Source: an uncultured Pseudokineococcus sp. (lineage in GTDB: Bacteria > Actinomycetota > Actinomycetes > Actinomycetales > Quadrisphaeraceae). From it: a stretch of DNA of 64,000 nucleotides. Shown here piece by piece: positions 47,942 to 57,022 of this stretch. Below the pieces are notes generated by a model. It saw only the letters and a program-made list of their open reading frames with translations. It searched no databases and had not been told where the DNA came from. Both the position numbers and the translations under genes were made by a program. The stretch covers positions 98,976-162,975 of the forward strand of contig NZ_CANMAA010000008.1 in assembly GCF_947495735.1 (NCBI RefSeq), given 5' to 3'. The number at the start of each line of letters is the position of its first letter. Positions within the stretch are counted from its first letter, which is position 1.

Positions 47942-49933
47942 ATGACGGCGACGACCTCCGCCCCGCCCGACGCGCCGGCCGCGCTCGCCGCGCCGCCCCG
48001 CCTCGGCGGGCGGGAGCTGGTGGCGATGCCCGAGGTGCGGTGGGCGGCCGTCGCGCTGGCGCTCTTCGCCGTCGGTGCGCTGGCTCAGCTCGCCGGTGCG
48101 CCCCCGGGCGTCTTCTGGTCCCTCTACCTCGCCTGCTACGCGGCCGGGGGGTGGGAGCCGGCGCTCGCGGGTCTGCGGACCCTGCGCGAGGGCGCCCTGG
48201 ACGTCGACCTGCTCATGGTCGTGGCGGCCGTCGGCGCCGCGGCGATCGGCCAGGTCTTCGACGGGGCCCTGCTCATCGTCATCTTCGCGACGTCCGGTGC
48301 GCTGGAGGCCTTCACGACCCGGCGCACGGAGGACTCGGTGCGCGCCCTGCTCGAGCTGGCCCCCGAGCGGGCCCACCTCGTCGCCCGGGGCGCCCCCGAC
48401 GGGTCGGTGCCGGTCGCGCCGGAGGACGTCGACGTCGCCGACCTCGGGGTCGGGGACGAGGTGCTGGTGCGCCCCGGCGAGCAGGTCGGCGCCGACGGCG
48501 TCGTGGTCTCCGGGGCGAGCGAGGTCGACGAGTCGTCGGTGACCGGTGAGTCGGTGCCCGCGGCCAAGGGGGTCGGCGCCGCCGTCTACGCCGGCACCCT
48601 CAACGGCACCGGCTCCCTGCGGGTGCGGGTGGAGGCCGCGTCCGGGGACTCCCTCGTCGCCCGCATCGGCGCGATGGTCGAGCGGGCCTCCTCGACCAAG
48701 GCGACCCGCCAGCTGTTCATCGAGAAGGTCGAGCAGCGCTACTCCGTGGGCGTCGTGGTGGCCACGCTCGCGCTGTTCACGGTCCCGCTGCTCCTCGGCG
48801 CCCCGCTGGAGGACGCGCTCCTGCGGGCGATGACGTTCATGATCGTCGCCTCGCCGTGCGCCCTGGTCCTCGCCACGATGCCCCCGCTGCTGGCCGCGAT
48901 GGCGAACGCCGGTCGCCACGGCGTGCTGGTGAAGTCGGCCGTGGCGATGGAGCGGCTCGCCGAGGTCGACCAGGTGGTGCTCGACAAGACCGGCACCCTC
49001 ACGCTGGGCGCCCCGCAGCTCGCGCGCGTCCAGGTGCTGACCGGCGCGCCGGTCGACGAGGACGCCGCCCTGGGCCTGGCCGCCGCCGCCGAGCGCCTCA
49101 GCGAGCACCCCCTGGCCGCGGCGGTCGTCGACGCCGCCCGGTCCCGGGGGCTGCGGGACGAGGCGGACGTCACCGACTTCGACGCCGCGCCCGGCCGCGG
49201 CGTCTCGGCCCTCGTCGGGGGCCGCCGCGTCGAGGTCTGCGCGCCCACCGCCCTCGCCGCCGACGGGCCGCCGCCCGAGGACCTCGCCGAGGCCGTCGCG
49301 GACGCCGAGGCGCGCGGCTGGAGCACCGCCGTCGTCCTGCTCGAGGGCCGGCCCGTGGCCGTCCTCGCCCTGGCCGACGAGATCCGCCCCGAGGCGGCCC
49401 CCGCCGTCGCCGCCCTGGCGCTCGCCACCGCCCACCCGCCGGCCCTGCTCACCGGCGACCACCACCGGGCTGCCGCGCGCGTGGCCGGGGCCACCGGCAT
49501 CGAGGACGTCCGCACCGGCCTGCTCCCGCAGGACAAGGCCGACCACGTCGACGCCCTGCAGGCGCAGGGGCGGCGCCTCGCGCTGGTCGGCGACGGCATC
49601 AACGACGCCCCCGCGATGGCGAGCGCGCACGCCGGCCTGGCGATGGGGCGCCGGGGCTCGGACCTGGCGCTGCAGACCGCCGACGCCGTCGTCGTCCGCG
49701 ACGACCTGCGCACCGTCCCCGCCGTGCTGCACCTGGCCGCCCGGGCTCGGCGCGTGGTCCGCGCCAACCTCGTGATCGCCGGGACCGTCATCGTCGTCCT
49801 CGTCACCTGGGACCTCTTCTGGCACCTGCCCCTGCCGCTCGGCGTCGCGGGCCACGAGGGCTCCACCGTCCTCGTCGCCCTCAACGGCCTGCGGCTGCTC
49901 TCCTCCCGCGCCTGGCGGGCCCCGGCCGCCTGA
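47942..49933 (+). CDS. P1B-4-type heavy-metal exporting ATPase
   Basis: A 663-residue P-type ATPase exporting a divalent metal such as Co, Ni, Zn or Fe(II). No N-terminal metal-binding domain is present. The actuator motif is TGES, the transmembrane metal site is SPC (304-306), the phosphorylated Asp348 is in DKTGTLT, GDGIND follows, and the last helix has HEGST (638-642). SPC plus HEGxT defines the P1B-4 group (CtpD/CoaT/PfeT). About six membrane helices. Divergent from the NmtR-like regulator. ATG at 47942 lies 19 bases after a candidate operator. Confidence 0.92.
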   Translation: MTATTSAPPDAPAALAAPPRLGGRELVAMPEVRWAAVALALFAVGALAQLAGAPPGVFWSLYLACYAAGGWEPALAGLRTLREGALDVDLLMVVAAVGAAAIGQVFDGALLIVIFATSGALEAFTTRRTEDSVRALLELAPERAHLVARGAPDGSVPVAPEDVDVADLGVGDEVLVRPGEQVGADGVVVSGASEVDESSVTGESVPAAKGVGAAVYAGTLNGTGSLRVRVEAASGDSLVARIGAMVERASSTKATRQLFIEKVEQRYSVGVVVATLALFTVPLLLGAPLEDALLRAMTFMIVASPCALVLATMPPLLAAMANAGRHGVLVKSAVAMERLAEVDQVVLDKTGTLTLGAPQLARVQVLTGAPVDEDAALGLAAAAERLSEHPLAAAVVDAARSRGLRDEADVTDFDAAPGRGVSALVGGRRVEVCAPTALAADGPPPEDLAEAVADAEARGWSTAVVLLEGRPVAVLALADEIRPEAAPAVAALALATAHPPALLTGDHHRAAARVAGATGIEDVRTGLLPQDKADHVDALQAQGRRLALVGDGINDAPAMASAHAGLAMGRRGSDLALQTADAVVVRDDLRTVPAVLHLAARARRVVRANLVIAGTVIVVLVTWDLFWHLPLPLGVAGHEGSTVLVALNGLRLLSSRAWRAPAA

Positions 49934-49978
49934 GCCTCGCAGCCCGCGCACGAGGAGGACGACGTCCTGCCGCCGTGG

Positions 49979-50003
49979 CGTCGCAGGTTCCTGACCTGCG
50001 ACG
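49979..50003 (+). terminator. Terminator of the metal ATPase gene
   Basis: A 10-bp perfect stem, CGTCGCAGGT with ACCTGCGACG, and a 5-base loop, 46 bases after the ATPase stop. No T-run follows. Nothing else is seen in 49934-50090. Confidence 0.6.
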
Positions 50004-50090
50004 ACGCTCCGTGACGCGGTCTTCGTCCTCCCCGTCTGCGGGCGACGGACCGGGGAGGCGCCGCGGGGCCGACCGGGACGACGATGGGGT

Positions 50091-50465
50091 GTGGACGACG
50101 ACGGCGTGGACGAGTGCCCGGCCTTCGTGCTGCACGACCACCGGCGCCCGACGCCGCACCTGGACCTGCGCCTGGAGGAGGGCGGCGTCCTGCGCTCGTG
50201 GGCGCTGCCGCGCGGCCTGCCGCAGGAGCGGGGCCAGCGCCGCCTCGCCGTCGCGGTGCCCGACCACGACCTGGACCACCTGGGCTACGAGGACGAGTCC
50301 AAGACCGTGGCGGACACGGGCTGGTGGGAGGAGCACAGCCGCGACGAGCGCCGCCTGGTGCTCACCCTGCACGGGCGCGGCGGGCCCCGCCGCTACGCCC
50401 TGGTGCGCACGGCGCGCGACTGGCTGCTGCTGCTCACGCGGGAGCAGCCGCAGGCTGCGCCGTAG
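50091..50465 (+). CDS. Stand-alone LigD-type 3'-phosphoesterase domain protein
   Basis: A 124-residue protein matching the phosphoesterase (PE) domain of bacterial DNA ligase D: FVLHDHRRPTPHLDLRLEE, then LRSWALPRGLPQ and GWWEEHSRDERRLVLTLHGRG. The catalytic His and Asp in HDHR..HLDLRLE are present. PE removes 3'-phosphates or ribonucleotides at DNA ends during non-homologous end joining. Normal LigD also has ligase and polymerase domains, absent here. GTG at 50091. It is followed by a small gene ten bases later, often found beside LigD-type genes. Confidence 0.85.
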   Translation: MDDDGVDECPAFVLHDHRRPTPHLDLRLEEGGVLRSWALPRGLPQERGQRRLAVAVPDHDLDHLGYEDESKTVADTGWWEEHSRDERRLVLTLHGRGGPRRYALVRTARDWLLLLTREQPQAAP

Positions 50466-50475
50466 CCTCGCGCCC

Positions 50476-50793
50476 GTGCCGCTGATCACCCCGGACGGGC
50501 GCTACCTCGTGGTCCGCGGCCGGCTGTGGCGCTGCACCGACCCCCGGCTGGACCCGGAGGAGCGCGCGGCGCTGACCTCGGAGCTCATGTCCGCCCGCCG
50601 GGCCAAGGGCGCGGCGATGCGCGCCGGGGACGACGCCGGCCGCGAGGCCGCGCGGGCGCGGGTGGACGCCGCCAAGCACGCCCTGGGCGAGCGGGGCCCC
50701 GTGTGGTGGGACGACGGCGCGCCCGACCTCACCCGGCACCTGGCCCGCACGACGCCGTACGCCGAGTGGTTCGCCCAGGTGGAGCCCACCTGA
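50476..50793 (+). CDS. Conserved small protein of unknown function
   Basis: A 105-residue protein beginning VPLITPDGRYLVVRGRLWR, with a helical middle (ERAALTSELMSARRAKG) and an end RGPVWWDDGAPDLTRHLART. I recall similar small proteins in many bacteria, commonly without a known role. The GTG is ten bases after the phosphoesterase stop, so the two are co-transcribed and a DNA-repair link is possible from context only. Confidence 0.75.
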   Translation: MPLITPDGRYLVVRGRLWRCTDPRLDPEERAALTSELMSARRAKGAAMRAGDDAGREAARARVDAAKHALGERGPVWWDDGAPDLTRHLARTTPYAEWFAQVEPT

Positions 50794-51007
50794 TCTCCGG
50801 CCGGACCCGGCTGCGCCGATCGGACCGGGAGGGAAGGAGGCGCGCTGGTCCCCGCGCCCGACCGCGGACGACCGCGCGCGTTCCCGCCCGTACCCGCCCA
50901 CGACCGCGGATCTGGCCGTACTGTCCGCCCGGTCTGAGGCGCATCGTCCGGTGCGCCCCTTCGCTGCCGCCGTGCCCGGCGCGGCGGCCCGCCACGCCGA
51001 GGTGAGC

Positions 51008-52822
51008 ATGCGCTCCAGGACGCACAGGTCGAGCAGGTCGAGCAGGCGCTCAGGACGTCCGCGAGGAGTCAGCGACCTCGGGCAGCGGGCAGGGGCCGGA
51101 CGGGGCCGCGCCGCCGGGACCGCGCTCGCCGTCGGCGCCGCGCTGCTGCTCCCGGTGGCGTCCGCGAGCGCCGCGCCGCCCGCACCGGAGGCGGGAGCAG
51201 CGGTGCCGGCGCTCGGCTGGGGGGCGTGCCCGGAGAGCTGGAGCCGCGCCGGCGTCGACGCCGGCGCGTTCACGTGCGCCACGGCCGCCGTGCCGCTGGA
51301 CCACGACGACCCGACCGGCCCGACGATCGACCTGGCGCTCAAGAAGCTGCCCGCCGGGGACCCCGAGCGGCGCCTGGGCACCCTCTTCCTCAACCCCGGT
51401 GGCCCCGGCGGTTCCGGCGTCACGTTCGTCGACAGCGCGCAGGGCGCCTTCGACGCCGAGGTGCTGGAGCGCTTCGACGTCGTCGGCATGGACCCGCGCG
51501 GCGTCGCGCGCAGCACGCCGCTGACCTGCTTCCCCTCGCTGGAGGCGGGCCTGGACGCCCTCGGCGACCTGCCCGCCTTCCCCGTCACCACCCGGGAGGT
51601 CGTGCGGTTCGACGCCGGTCACCGCGAGTACACCGACGCGTGCGCGGCCTCGGTGGGCAGCGACCCCGTCATCGAGCACATGACGACGGCCGACGTCGCC
51701 CGCGACCTGGACCTGCTCCGGCAGGCCGTCGGCGACGACGGTCTGACCTACGCGGGGTACTCGTACGGGACCCACCTGGGCGACGTCTACGCGAACCTCT
51801 TCCCGGGCCGCGTGCGCGCCGTGCTGATCGACGCCGTCATCGAGCCGGTGGCGTGGACGACCGGGGCGAGCCCGCGCGAGGCGCGCACCGAGACGACGTC
51901 GCTGCGCCTGCGCACCGGCGAGGGCGCCTACGGCACCCTGCTCGCGCTCTTCGACGAGTGCACCGCGGCGGGACCGGAGCGGTGCGACCTGGCCGGGGAG
52001 GCCGAGAGCCCCTCGGAGCAGTACGACCGGCTGGCCGACGCCCTGCTCGCGCGGCCGCTGCAGCTGCCCGACGGGGAGGGCGGCACGCTGACCACCACGT
52101 ACGCCGACCTCGTGAGCACCTCGCTGGGCGGGCTGTACTCGCCCTCGGCCTACCCCGCGCTCGCCTCCTACGTCGACGCGCTGCTGGACGCCGTCGACGC
52201 CCGGGGCCCGGCCCGCGCAAGCACGGCCGTGGCGGCCCGGGACGCGCTGGCGCGCCTCGAGGCGAGGCTGCCCGAGCGCGAGGACGAGCCGGTGCAGCTG
52301 CGCGAGGGCACCGACGGCGTCCTGTGCACCGACAGCGACAACCCGCTGCGGCAGCGCCTGTGGCGGGACTCCGCGGCGCAGGCCGACCGCGAGGGCCCGT
52401 ACTTCGGCGCGGCGTGGGTGTGGGGCGAGCTGCCCTGCGCCACCTGGCCGGTGCGCCCCGAGGGCACGAGCCGGTACACCGGGCCGTGGGACGCGACCAC
52501 GTCGTCGCCCGTGCTGGTCGTCGGCACCCGCTACGACCCCGCGACGCCCTACTGGGACGCGGTCACGGTCTCCGAGCAGCTGCCCGGCAGCCGCCTGCTG
52601 ACGCTCGACGGCTGGGGCCACACCGCCATCGGCGAGAGCGCCTGCGTGGACGCCGCCGTGGCGCGCTACCTCGTCGACGTCGAGCTCCCCGCCGAGGGGA
52701 CGGTCTGCCAGCCCGACCGCCGGCCCTTCGACCCGATCCCGATGACGCTCGCCGCGGCCGCGCCGGACGCCAGGGCCGACGTCGTGGCCGCCGCGCTCCC
52801 GGCGACGGTGGCCGGGCGCTGA
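51008..52822 (+). CDS. Secreted tripeptidyl-aminopeptidase-type alpha/beta hydrolase
   Basis: A 604-residue exported hydrolase of the actinomycete TAP family, which removes peptides from protein N-termini. It has an Arg-rich lead and signal peptide (Ala-rich helix ~40-60 ending at SASAAPP), an oxyanion region NPGGPGGSG, the nucleophile Ser in GYSYGTHLG, an acid in GTRYDPATPY and His in WGHTAIGE, with the TAP C-terminal domain (~470-560). ATG at 51008 has GAGGTGAGC around it; an upstream ATG adds 19 residues. The spacer 50794-51007 shows no gene. Confidence 0.87.
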   Translation: MRSRTHRSSRSSRRSGRPRGVSDLGQRAGAGRGRAAGTALAVGAALLLPVASASAAPPAPEAGAAVPALGWGACPESWSRAGVDAGAFTCATAAVPLDHDDPTGPTIDLALKKLPAGDPERRLGTLFLNPGGPGGSGVTFVDSAQGAFDAEVLERFDVVGMDPRGVARSTPLTCFPSLEAGLDALGDLPAFPVTTREVVRFDAGHREYTDACAASVGSDPVIEHMTTADVARDLDLLRQAVGDDGLTYAGYSYGTHLGDVYANLFPGRVRAVLIDAVIEPVAWTTGASPREARTETTSLRLRTGEGAYGTLLALFDECTAAGPERCDLAGEAESPSEQYDRLADALLARPLQLPDGEGGTLTTTYADLVSTSLGGLYSPSAYPALASYVDALLDAVDARGPARASTAVAARDALARLEARLPEREDEPVQLREGTDGVLCTDSDNPLRQRLWRDSAAQADREGPYFGAAWVWGELPCATWPVRPEGTSRYTGPWDATTSSPVLVVGTRYDPATPYWDAVTVSEQLPGSRLLTLDGWGHTAIGESACVDAAVARYLVDVELPAEGTVCQPDRRPFDPIPMTLAAAAPDARADVVAAALPATVAGR

Positions 52823-52827
52823 CCCCT

Positions 52828-52861
52828 CCCGCCCGGCGGCGCGAGCGCGTCGCCGGGCGGG
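52828..52861. terminator. Bidirectional terminator between hydrolase and cyclase genes
   Basis: An 11-bp stem, CCCGCCCGGCG with CGCCGGGCGGG, whose 12-base loop can itself fold. It lies in the 70-base spacer between two convergent genes. Confidence 0.6.
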
Positions 52862-52892
52862 GCACCGGCTCCCGGTCCCCGGCTCCCGACCC

Positions 52893-54515
52893 TCAGGACC
52901 GGGGCTGCGGCACGGCGGCGCCGGGGTGCGCCGCGTGGACGACGACGCCCCCGCGCGCCTCCTTGGCGAGGTACATGGCGGCGTCGGCGCGGCGCAGGAG
53001 CGCGCCGCCCCCGGGGCCGTGCTCGGGCGCGGCGCTGACGCCGGCGCTGGCGCCGACCGCCACGTCCCCGCTCTCGAGGGCGAAGGGCGCCTCGAGCGCG
53101 GCCAGCGCGGCCGCCGCCCGCGCGGCGGCCGCGTCGGCCCCGGCGCCGGGCAGGACGAGGGCGAACTCGTCGCCGCCGAGGCGCACGAGGTGGACGCGGG
53201 GTCCGGCGGCGCCGCGCAGGCGGTCGGCGACCCGGCGCAGCAGCTCGTCGCCGGCGGCGTGGCCGAGGGTGTCGTTGACGGCCTTGAAGCCGTCGAGGTC
53301 CAGCAGGGCCAGAGCGGTGGGCTCGCCCACCGAGCGGTCCAGGTGCTCGCGGAGCACCCGGCGGTTGCCCAGCCCGGTCAGCTCGTCGGTGTCGGCCTCC
53401 TGCCGCGCGCGGTGGTAGGCCGTCAGCGTGCCGAGGAGCAGGACCACCTTGGCCGAGCTGGCGACGACGCCCAGCGCGGCGGCGACGGCGGCGGCCAGGG
53501 GCACCTCGACCACCTGCCCGAGGAGCAGGACGACGAGGGACTCGACCGTCAGGACGACGGGGCCGATGCCGGCCGTGCGCTGGTCCTCGTCGCGCAGCTC
53601 CACCGCGCACGGCGGCGGCAGCGCGGCGCCGAGGGCCAGCAGCAGGACGGCGAGCACCAGGGCGCCCGCGAGGCCCGCCCCCACGGCGTCCTGCCCCGGG
53701 GGTCGGCCGGTCAGCGGGAGGTCGACCAGGAGCAGGACCACCGCGCCCCAGGTGCCCGCGAGGAGGACGACCGAGCCGGCGACGACGGCGCGCACGCGGC
53801 CGTCGACCCACCCGCCGCTGACAGTCGCGCTCGTGATCATGAAGCCGAAGGACAGGAGCGCCCCGGTCGCGGGCACGAGCGCCAGGCAGGCCTGGGTCGT
53901 GCTGAGGCCGGTGGCCGCGCGCAGCGGCTCGACGAAGACGGCCCAGGCGACGGCGGCGCTGGCGAGGAAGCCGGCGGTGATGTCGAACCAGCCGTAGGGC
54001 CCGGCGAGGCGCAGACGGACCCGCAGCAGGAGCATCTGGCTGACGAGGAGGACCAGGACGCCCAGCGACAGGGCGAGGACGGGCACCGGCGCGAACCACG
54101 GGGTCGCGGCGCCCGTCCCCGCGGGGGCCACCAGGACGCTGCCGCAGAGGGCGACCCCGAGCAGCACCGCGGCGACGAGGGCCAGCCGCCAGATCCACCG
54201 CTCGCCGGGCCGCGCGGTGCGGCGGGCGAGGACGCCGAGGGAGACGAGGTGGACCCCGGCGAGGACCCACGCCCCGGCGGGCGACGAGCCGGGCGCGGCG
54301 AGGGCCGCAACCGCCGCCGCCACGGCGAGAGCCAGCGCGAGGGCGGCGACGACGAGCAGACGCGCGGCGCGCGGCGCGCGCACCGGGTGGTGCTCCAGGT
54401 GCAGGACGCTCGCCCCGCCGGGGCCGGCCACCTCCGGAGCACCCCGGTCCGCGCTCACGGGCCGCGGCCGCTGGCGCCCGAGGGGCAGCAGCTGGGCGAC
54501 GGAAGGCGTGGGCAC
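52893..54515 (-). CDS. Membrane diguanylate cyclase
   Basis: A 540-residue protein with about nine helices in the first ~370 residues and a GGDEF domain (~375-525). Active-site residues are intact: LLDLDGFKAVND and RLGGDEFALVLP. The membrane part is a plain multi-helix sensor I cannot assign. GTG at 54515 is chosen because GGGGGAG stands about twelve bases before it; an ATG 33 bases further lacks such a site. It is convergent with the TAP-type hydrolase and is the fourth GGDEF protein in the window. Confidence 0.85.
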   Translation of the reverse strand: MPTPSVAQLLPLGRQRPRPVSADRGAPEVAGPGGASVLHLEHHPVRAPRAARLLVVAALALALAVAAAVAALAAPGSSPAGAWVLAGVHLVSLGVLARRTARPGERWIWRLALVAAVLLGVALCGSVLVAPAGTGAATPWFAPVPVLALSLGVLVLLVSQMLLLRVRLRLAGPYGWFDITAGFLASAAVAWAVFVEPLRAATGLSTTQACLALVPATGALLSFGFMITSATVSGGWVDGRVRAVVAGSVVLLAGTWGAVVLLLVDLPLTGRPPGQDAVGAGLAGALVLAVLLLALGAALPPPCAVELRDEDQRTAGIGPVVLTVESLVVLLLGQVVEVPLAAAVAAALGVVASSAKVVLLLGTLTAYHRARQEADTDELTGLGNRRVLREHLDRSVGEPTALALLDLDGFKAVNDTLGHAAGDELLRRVADRLRGAAGPRVHLVRLGGDEFALVLPGAGADAAAARAAAALAALEAPFALESGDVAVGASAGVSAAPEHGPGGGALLRRADAAMYLAKEARGGVVVHAAHPGAAVPQPRS

Positions 54516-54673
54516 GGCCCGATACTCCCCCGGCGCCCGCGCCCCCATCCGGGGCGACGCGTCATGCGGCCCGATCGGCGTAGCACCTCCCGGGCGCCGG
54601 GACCCGACCGGCGCAGCACCTCGGGCGCGCTGCGACCCGGACGGCCCAGCGCTCGGGACGGCGGTCGTCGGGC

Positions 54674-55220
54674 GTGAGGGACCGTGCCACTCGCTTGGAA
54701 GTGGGACGGTCCGGCGCCACCACCGACCGGCCCGGCCTCCGCGCCGCGCTGGCTCATGCCCGGCCCGGGAACGTGATCGTGGTGCACACCCTGGACCGGC
54801 TCGGGCGCACCGTCCGGGACACCCTGAACCTGATCCACGAGCTCACCGAGACCGGCATCGGGGTCCGCACCCTCGCCGACCCGATCCGGGTCGACTCCTC
54901 CCGCCCGGAGGACCCCGATGGCCCAGCTGGCGGTGGTGCTGCTGGCGCTGTTCGCGCAGATGGAGCGGACCTGCACCGTCGAGCGCGCCGCGCACGCCCG
55001 CTCGGTGGCGGCGGCCAAGGGTCGGCGCATCGGCCGGCCTGCCGTCGTCGACCCGGACGAGCTCGCCTACGCGGTGCTCCTGCGCGAGGGCGGGCACACC
55101 ATCACCGACATCGTCGCCAAGACCGGCATCGCCCGTACCAGCCTGTACCGCCACCTGCCACCCCGACCGCCCGAGCAGATCACCGCCGCGCCGCAGGATT
55201 CACCGCTGCAGCGGGAGTGA
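54674..55220 (+). pseudogene. Serine recombinase remnant, N-truncated and frameshifted
   Basis: Two frames together spell most of a resolvase/invertase. The first (54674-) gives SGATTDRPGLRAALAHARPG and VVHTLDRLGRTVRDTLNLI; the second (54918-55220) gives MAQLAVVLLALFAQMERT and the DNA-binding end ITDIVAKTGIARTSLYRHL. One extra C in the CCCC run at 54913-54916 would cause the switch. The first ~40 residues with the catalytic Ser (YARVST) are missing, so the gene is dead even if the frameshift is a sequencing slip. It marks the start of the accessory region. Confidence 0.85.
54679..54712. repeat. Inverted repeat at the recombinase breakpoint
   Basis: GGACCGTGCCAC (54679-54690) and GTGGGACGGTCC (54701-54712) pair at 11 of 12 positions around a 10-base loop. 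The recombinase similarity begins inside the right arm, so this may be a recombination or insertion junction. Confidence 0.6.
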
Positions 55221-55313
55221 CCACGCGGTGTCTGCCGTCCGAGGGAGTCGCTCAAGGGGGTAGCCCCGGTGTCTTCCTCCGGCTGGACGTCGCCACGCGG
55301 GCACGGGCACGGG

Positions 55314-56483
55314 TCAGCGATGCCCTCGCCCTAGAACAAGTCCCGCGCGCAGCCGTGGCGCTGCCGCGACGACGAGGGCGCCGCTGACGGTGACCACGGC
55401 GACGGCCGCGAGCATCACCGGGAGCCCGACGAGGGGGATCAGGGCGCCCATCACCGCAGGCGCCGCGATCGAGGTGAGGGCCCCGACCACCAGGGCCACG
55501 GTGAAGCCGTCACCGGGCCGGTCCGCGACCACCTGCGCGGTCCAGATGGCCAGGACCGCCGAGCCGACCATGTAGCCCACCCCGAAGAGCACCGCGGACA
55601 GCAGGACCAGCAGCAGCGACGCGCGCCCCAGGGCCAGCAGCACGAGCGCGCCGCCGACCACGCCGACGCTCACGACGGCGACCACGGGTGCGCCGACGGC
55701 CTGGGCGATTCGGCCCGTGCGCAGCCCGACGAGTCCGCCGGCACCGACGAGGGCGAAGATCAGGGCCGCTACCCCCGCACCCCGCCCGCCGGTGCGGGCG
55801 ACGTCGCTGACGTAGGTGAAGTAGACGGTGGTGGCGGCGAAGTAGAGGACGGCGTAGACCAGGGGGCGCGCCATGGCCCGGCGCAGCGGCGACGCTCGAG
55901 GGCCTTCCGCGTCGGTGCGGTGAGCAGGCAGCCGCGGCACCGCACGCAGGTTCACGACAGCGGCGACCGCGGCCGCGCCGGCGATGCCCGCCCAGGTCCA
56001 CCGCCACGACGCGGCCCCGGTGAGCACGCTCAGCCCGGCCAGCGCGACCAGACCGGCACTGGTGCCCGTGGTGATCACCGCCAGCACAGCCGGGCGGTCG
56101 CGACGCGGCACAGCCGCAGCAGCGATGTCGGAGTACGGAGCCCACACCCAGCCGGCGGCGCTTCCCGCCAGGACCGCGCCGACTGCCAGGACCGAGGGTG
56201 AAGGAGCGACCGCGACCACAGCGCACCCTGCGACCCCGCACACGCCTCCCACGGTCGTCGGTGCCCGCGGTCCTCGCCGAGCCGACAGGCGAGGGGCACC
56301 GAGAAGGCCCAGGAGGTAGCCGACGAAGGTGCCGCTGGCGACCAGACCGAGCAGCAGCTCGCTCATCCCGAACTCCGCGCGCAGGTCCGGCAGCGTCAGG
56401 CCGTAGACGTAGCGGGCCATCCCGAAGGCGACGCCGACGACCGCAGCGCCCCCGACGGCGACCCTGACCGTCAAGGCCTCCAC
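55314..56483 (-). CDS. MFS transporter (YbfB/YjiJ-like)
   Basis: A 389-residue membrane protein with about twelve helices. The first, VAVGGAAVVGVAFGMARYVYGL with its FGxARY motif, is typical of a YbfB/YjiJ/CynX-like subgroup. Exported or imported substrate unknown. GTG at 56483. Sits between the recombinase remnant and the EamA gene. The stretch 56484-56776 (293 bases) before it holds TGTCCG repeats but no gene I can support. Confidence 0.82.
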   Translation of the reverse strand: MEALTVRVAVGGAAVVGVAFGMARYVYGLTLPDLRAEFGMSELLLGLVASGTFVGYLLGLLGAPRLSARRGPRAPTTVGGVCGVAGCAVVAVAPSPSVLAVGAVLAGSAAGWVWAPYSDIAAAAVPRRDRPAVLAVITTGTSAGLVALAGLSVLTGAASWRWTWAGIAGAAAVAAVVNLRAVPRLPAHRTDAEGPRASPLRRAMARPLVYAVLYFAATTVYFTYVSDVARTGGRGAGVAALIFALVGAGGLVGLRTGRIAQAVGAPVVAVVSVGVVGGALVLLALGRASLLLVLLSAVLFGVGYMVGSAVLAIWTAQVVADRPGDGFTVALVVGALTSIAAPAVMGALIPLVGLPVMLAAVAVVTVSGALVVAAAPRLRAGLVLGRGHR

Positions 56484-56776
56484 GCGCGCACCCTCTCACT
56501 TGACCAGACCCGGTTCTCGAGACCAGCCGACTCGAGCAGGCGCCAGGCATGGAACACCGGAAGCCTGACTGCCCGCCAGCGAACCGATCGTTTCCGGACA
56601 CTTGCCTGCCGGGGTCCCTTGGGGGCGTCCAGAAGGGTGTCGCACAACGGTGGGTGCCTCGGGCACCGGAGCATCGGACACCCATTGCGGACACTTGTCG
56701 ATGCATCCGCGTGTCGCGGCTCGGGATCAGGGGCGCGGGTGGCCCAGCGTCGGAACGTTCACCCACGCCGTCGCGC

Positions 56777-57022
56777 TCAGCGACCTGGCCTGCGGGCGTT
56801 GCTAGCTGGTCGGGCGGTTGGTGGGGTCGGTCCAGCGGAGAGCCGGCGCTCGTGGTGCAGGCGGGTGAGCTCGCGGCATCCCCGGGTGGCGTCCCAGCCC
56901 AGCTGTTGGGCGCTCGAGCGCCACAGCGGCGTCCGCAGTGGCCGGGGCAGAGCCTGGCGTCCCAGAGTGATGGCCCAGGCGAGGGAGGCTGTGATCACGA
57001 GGGCGGTGAACAGCGCGATCAC
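56777..57022 (-). CDS. 81-residue membrane protein coupled to the EamA exporter
   Basis: GTG at 57022 overlaps the EamA stop codon as GTGA, so its translation is probably coupled. The product has one clear membrane helix (VIALFTALVITASLAWAITL) and a basic, Arg-rich cytoplasmic tail (LWRSSAQQLGWDATRGCREL). I recognise no family. It could be a small partner of the exporter or an evolving extension; the overlap and helix argue against chance. Confidence 0.55.
   Translation of the reverse strand: MIALFTALVITASLAWAITLGRQALPRPLRTPLWRSSAQQLGWDATRGCRELTRLHHERRLSAGPTPPTARPASNARRPGR

Noticed and set aside
54918..55220. Stand-alone 100-residue regulator-like gene
   Set aside because: It is the C-terminal half of a frameshifted recombinase, without the catalytic domain.
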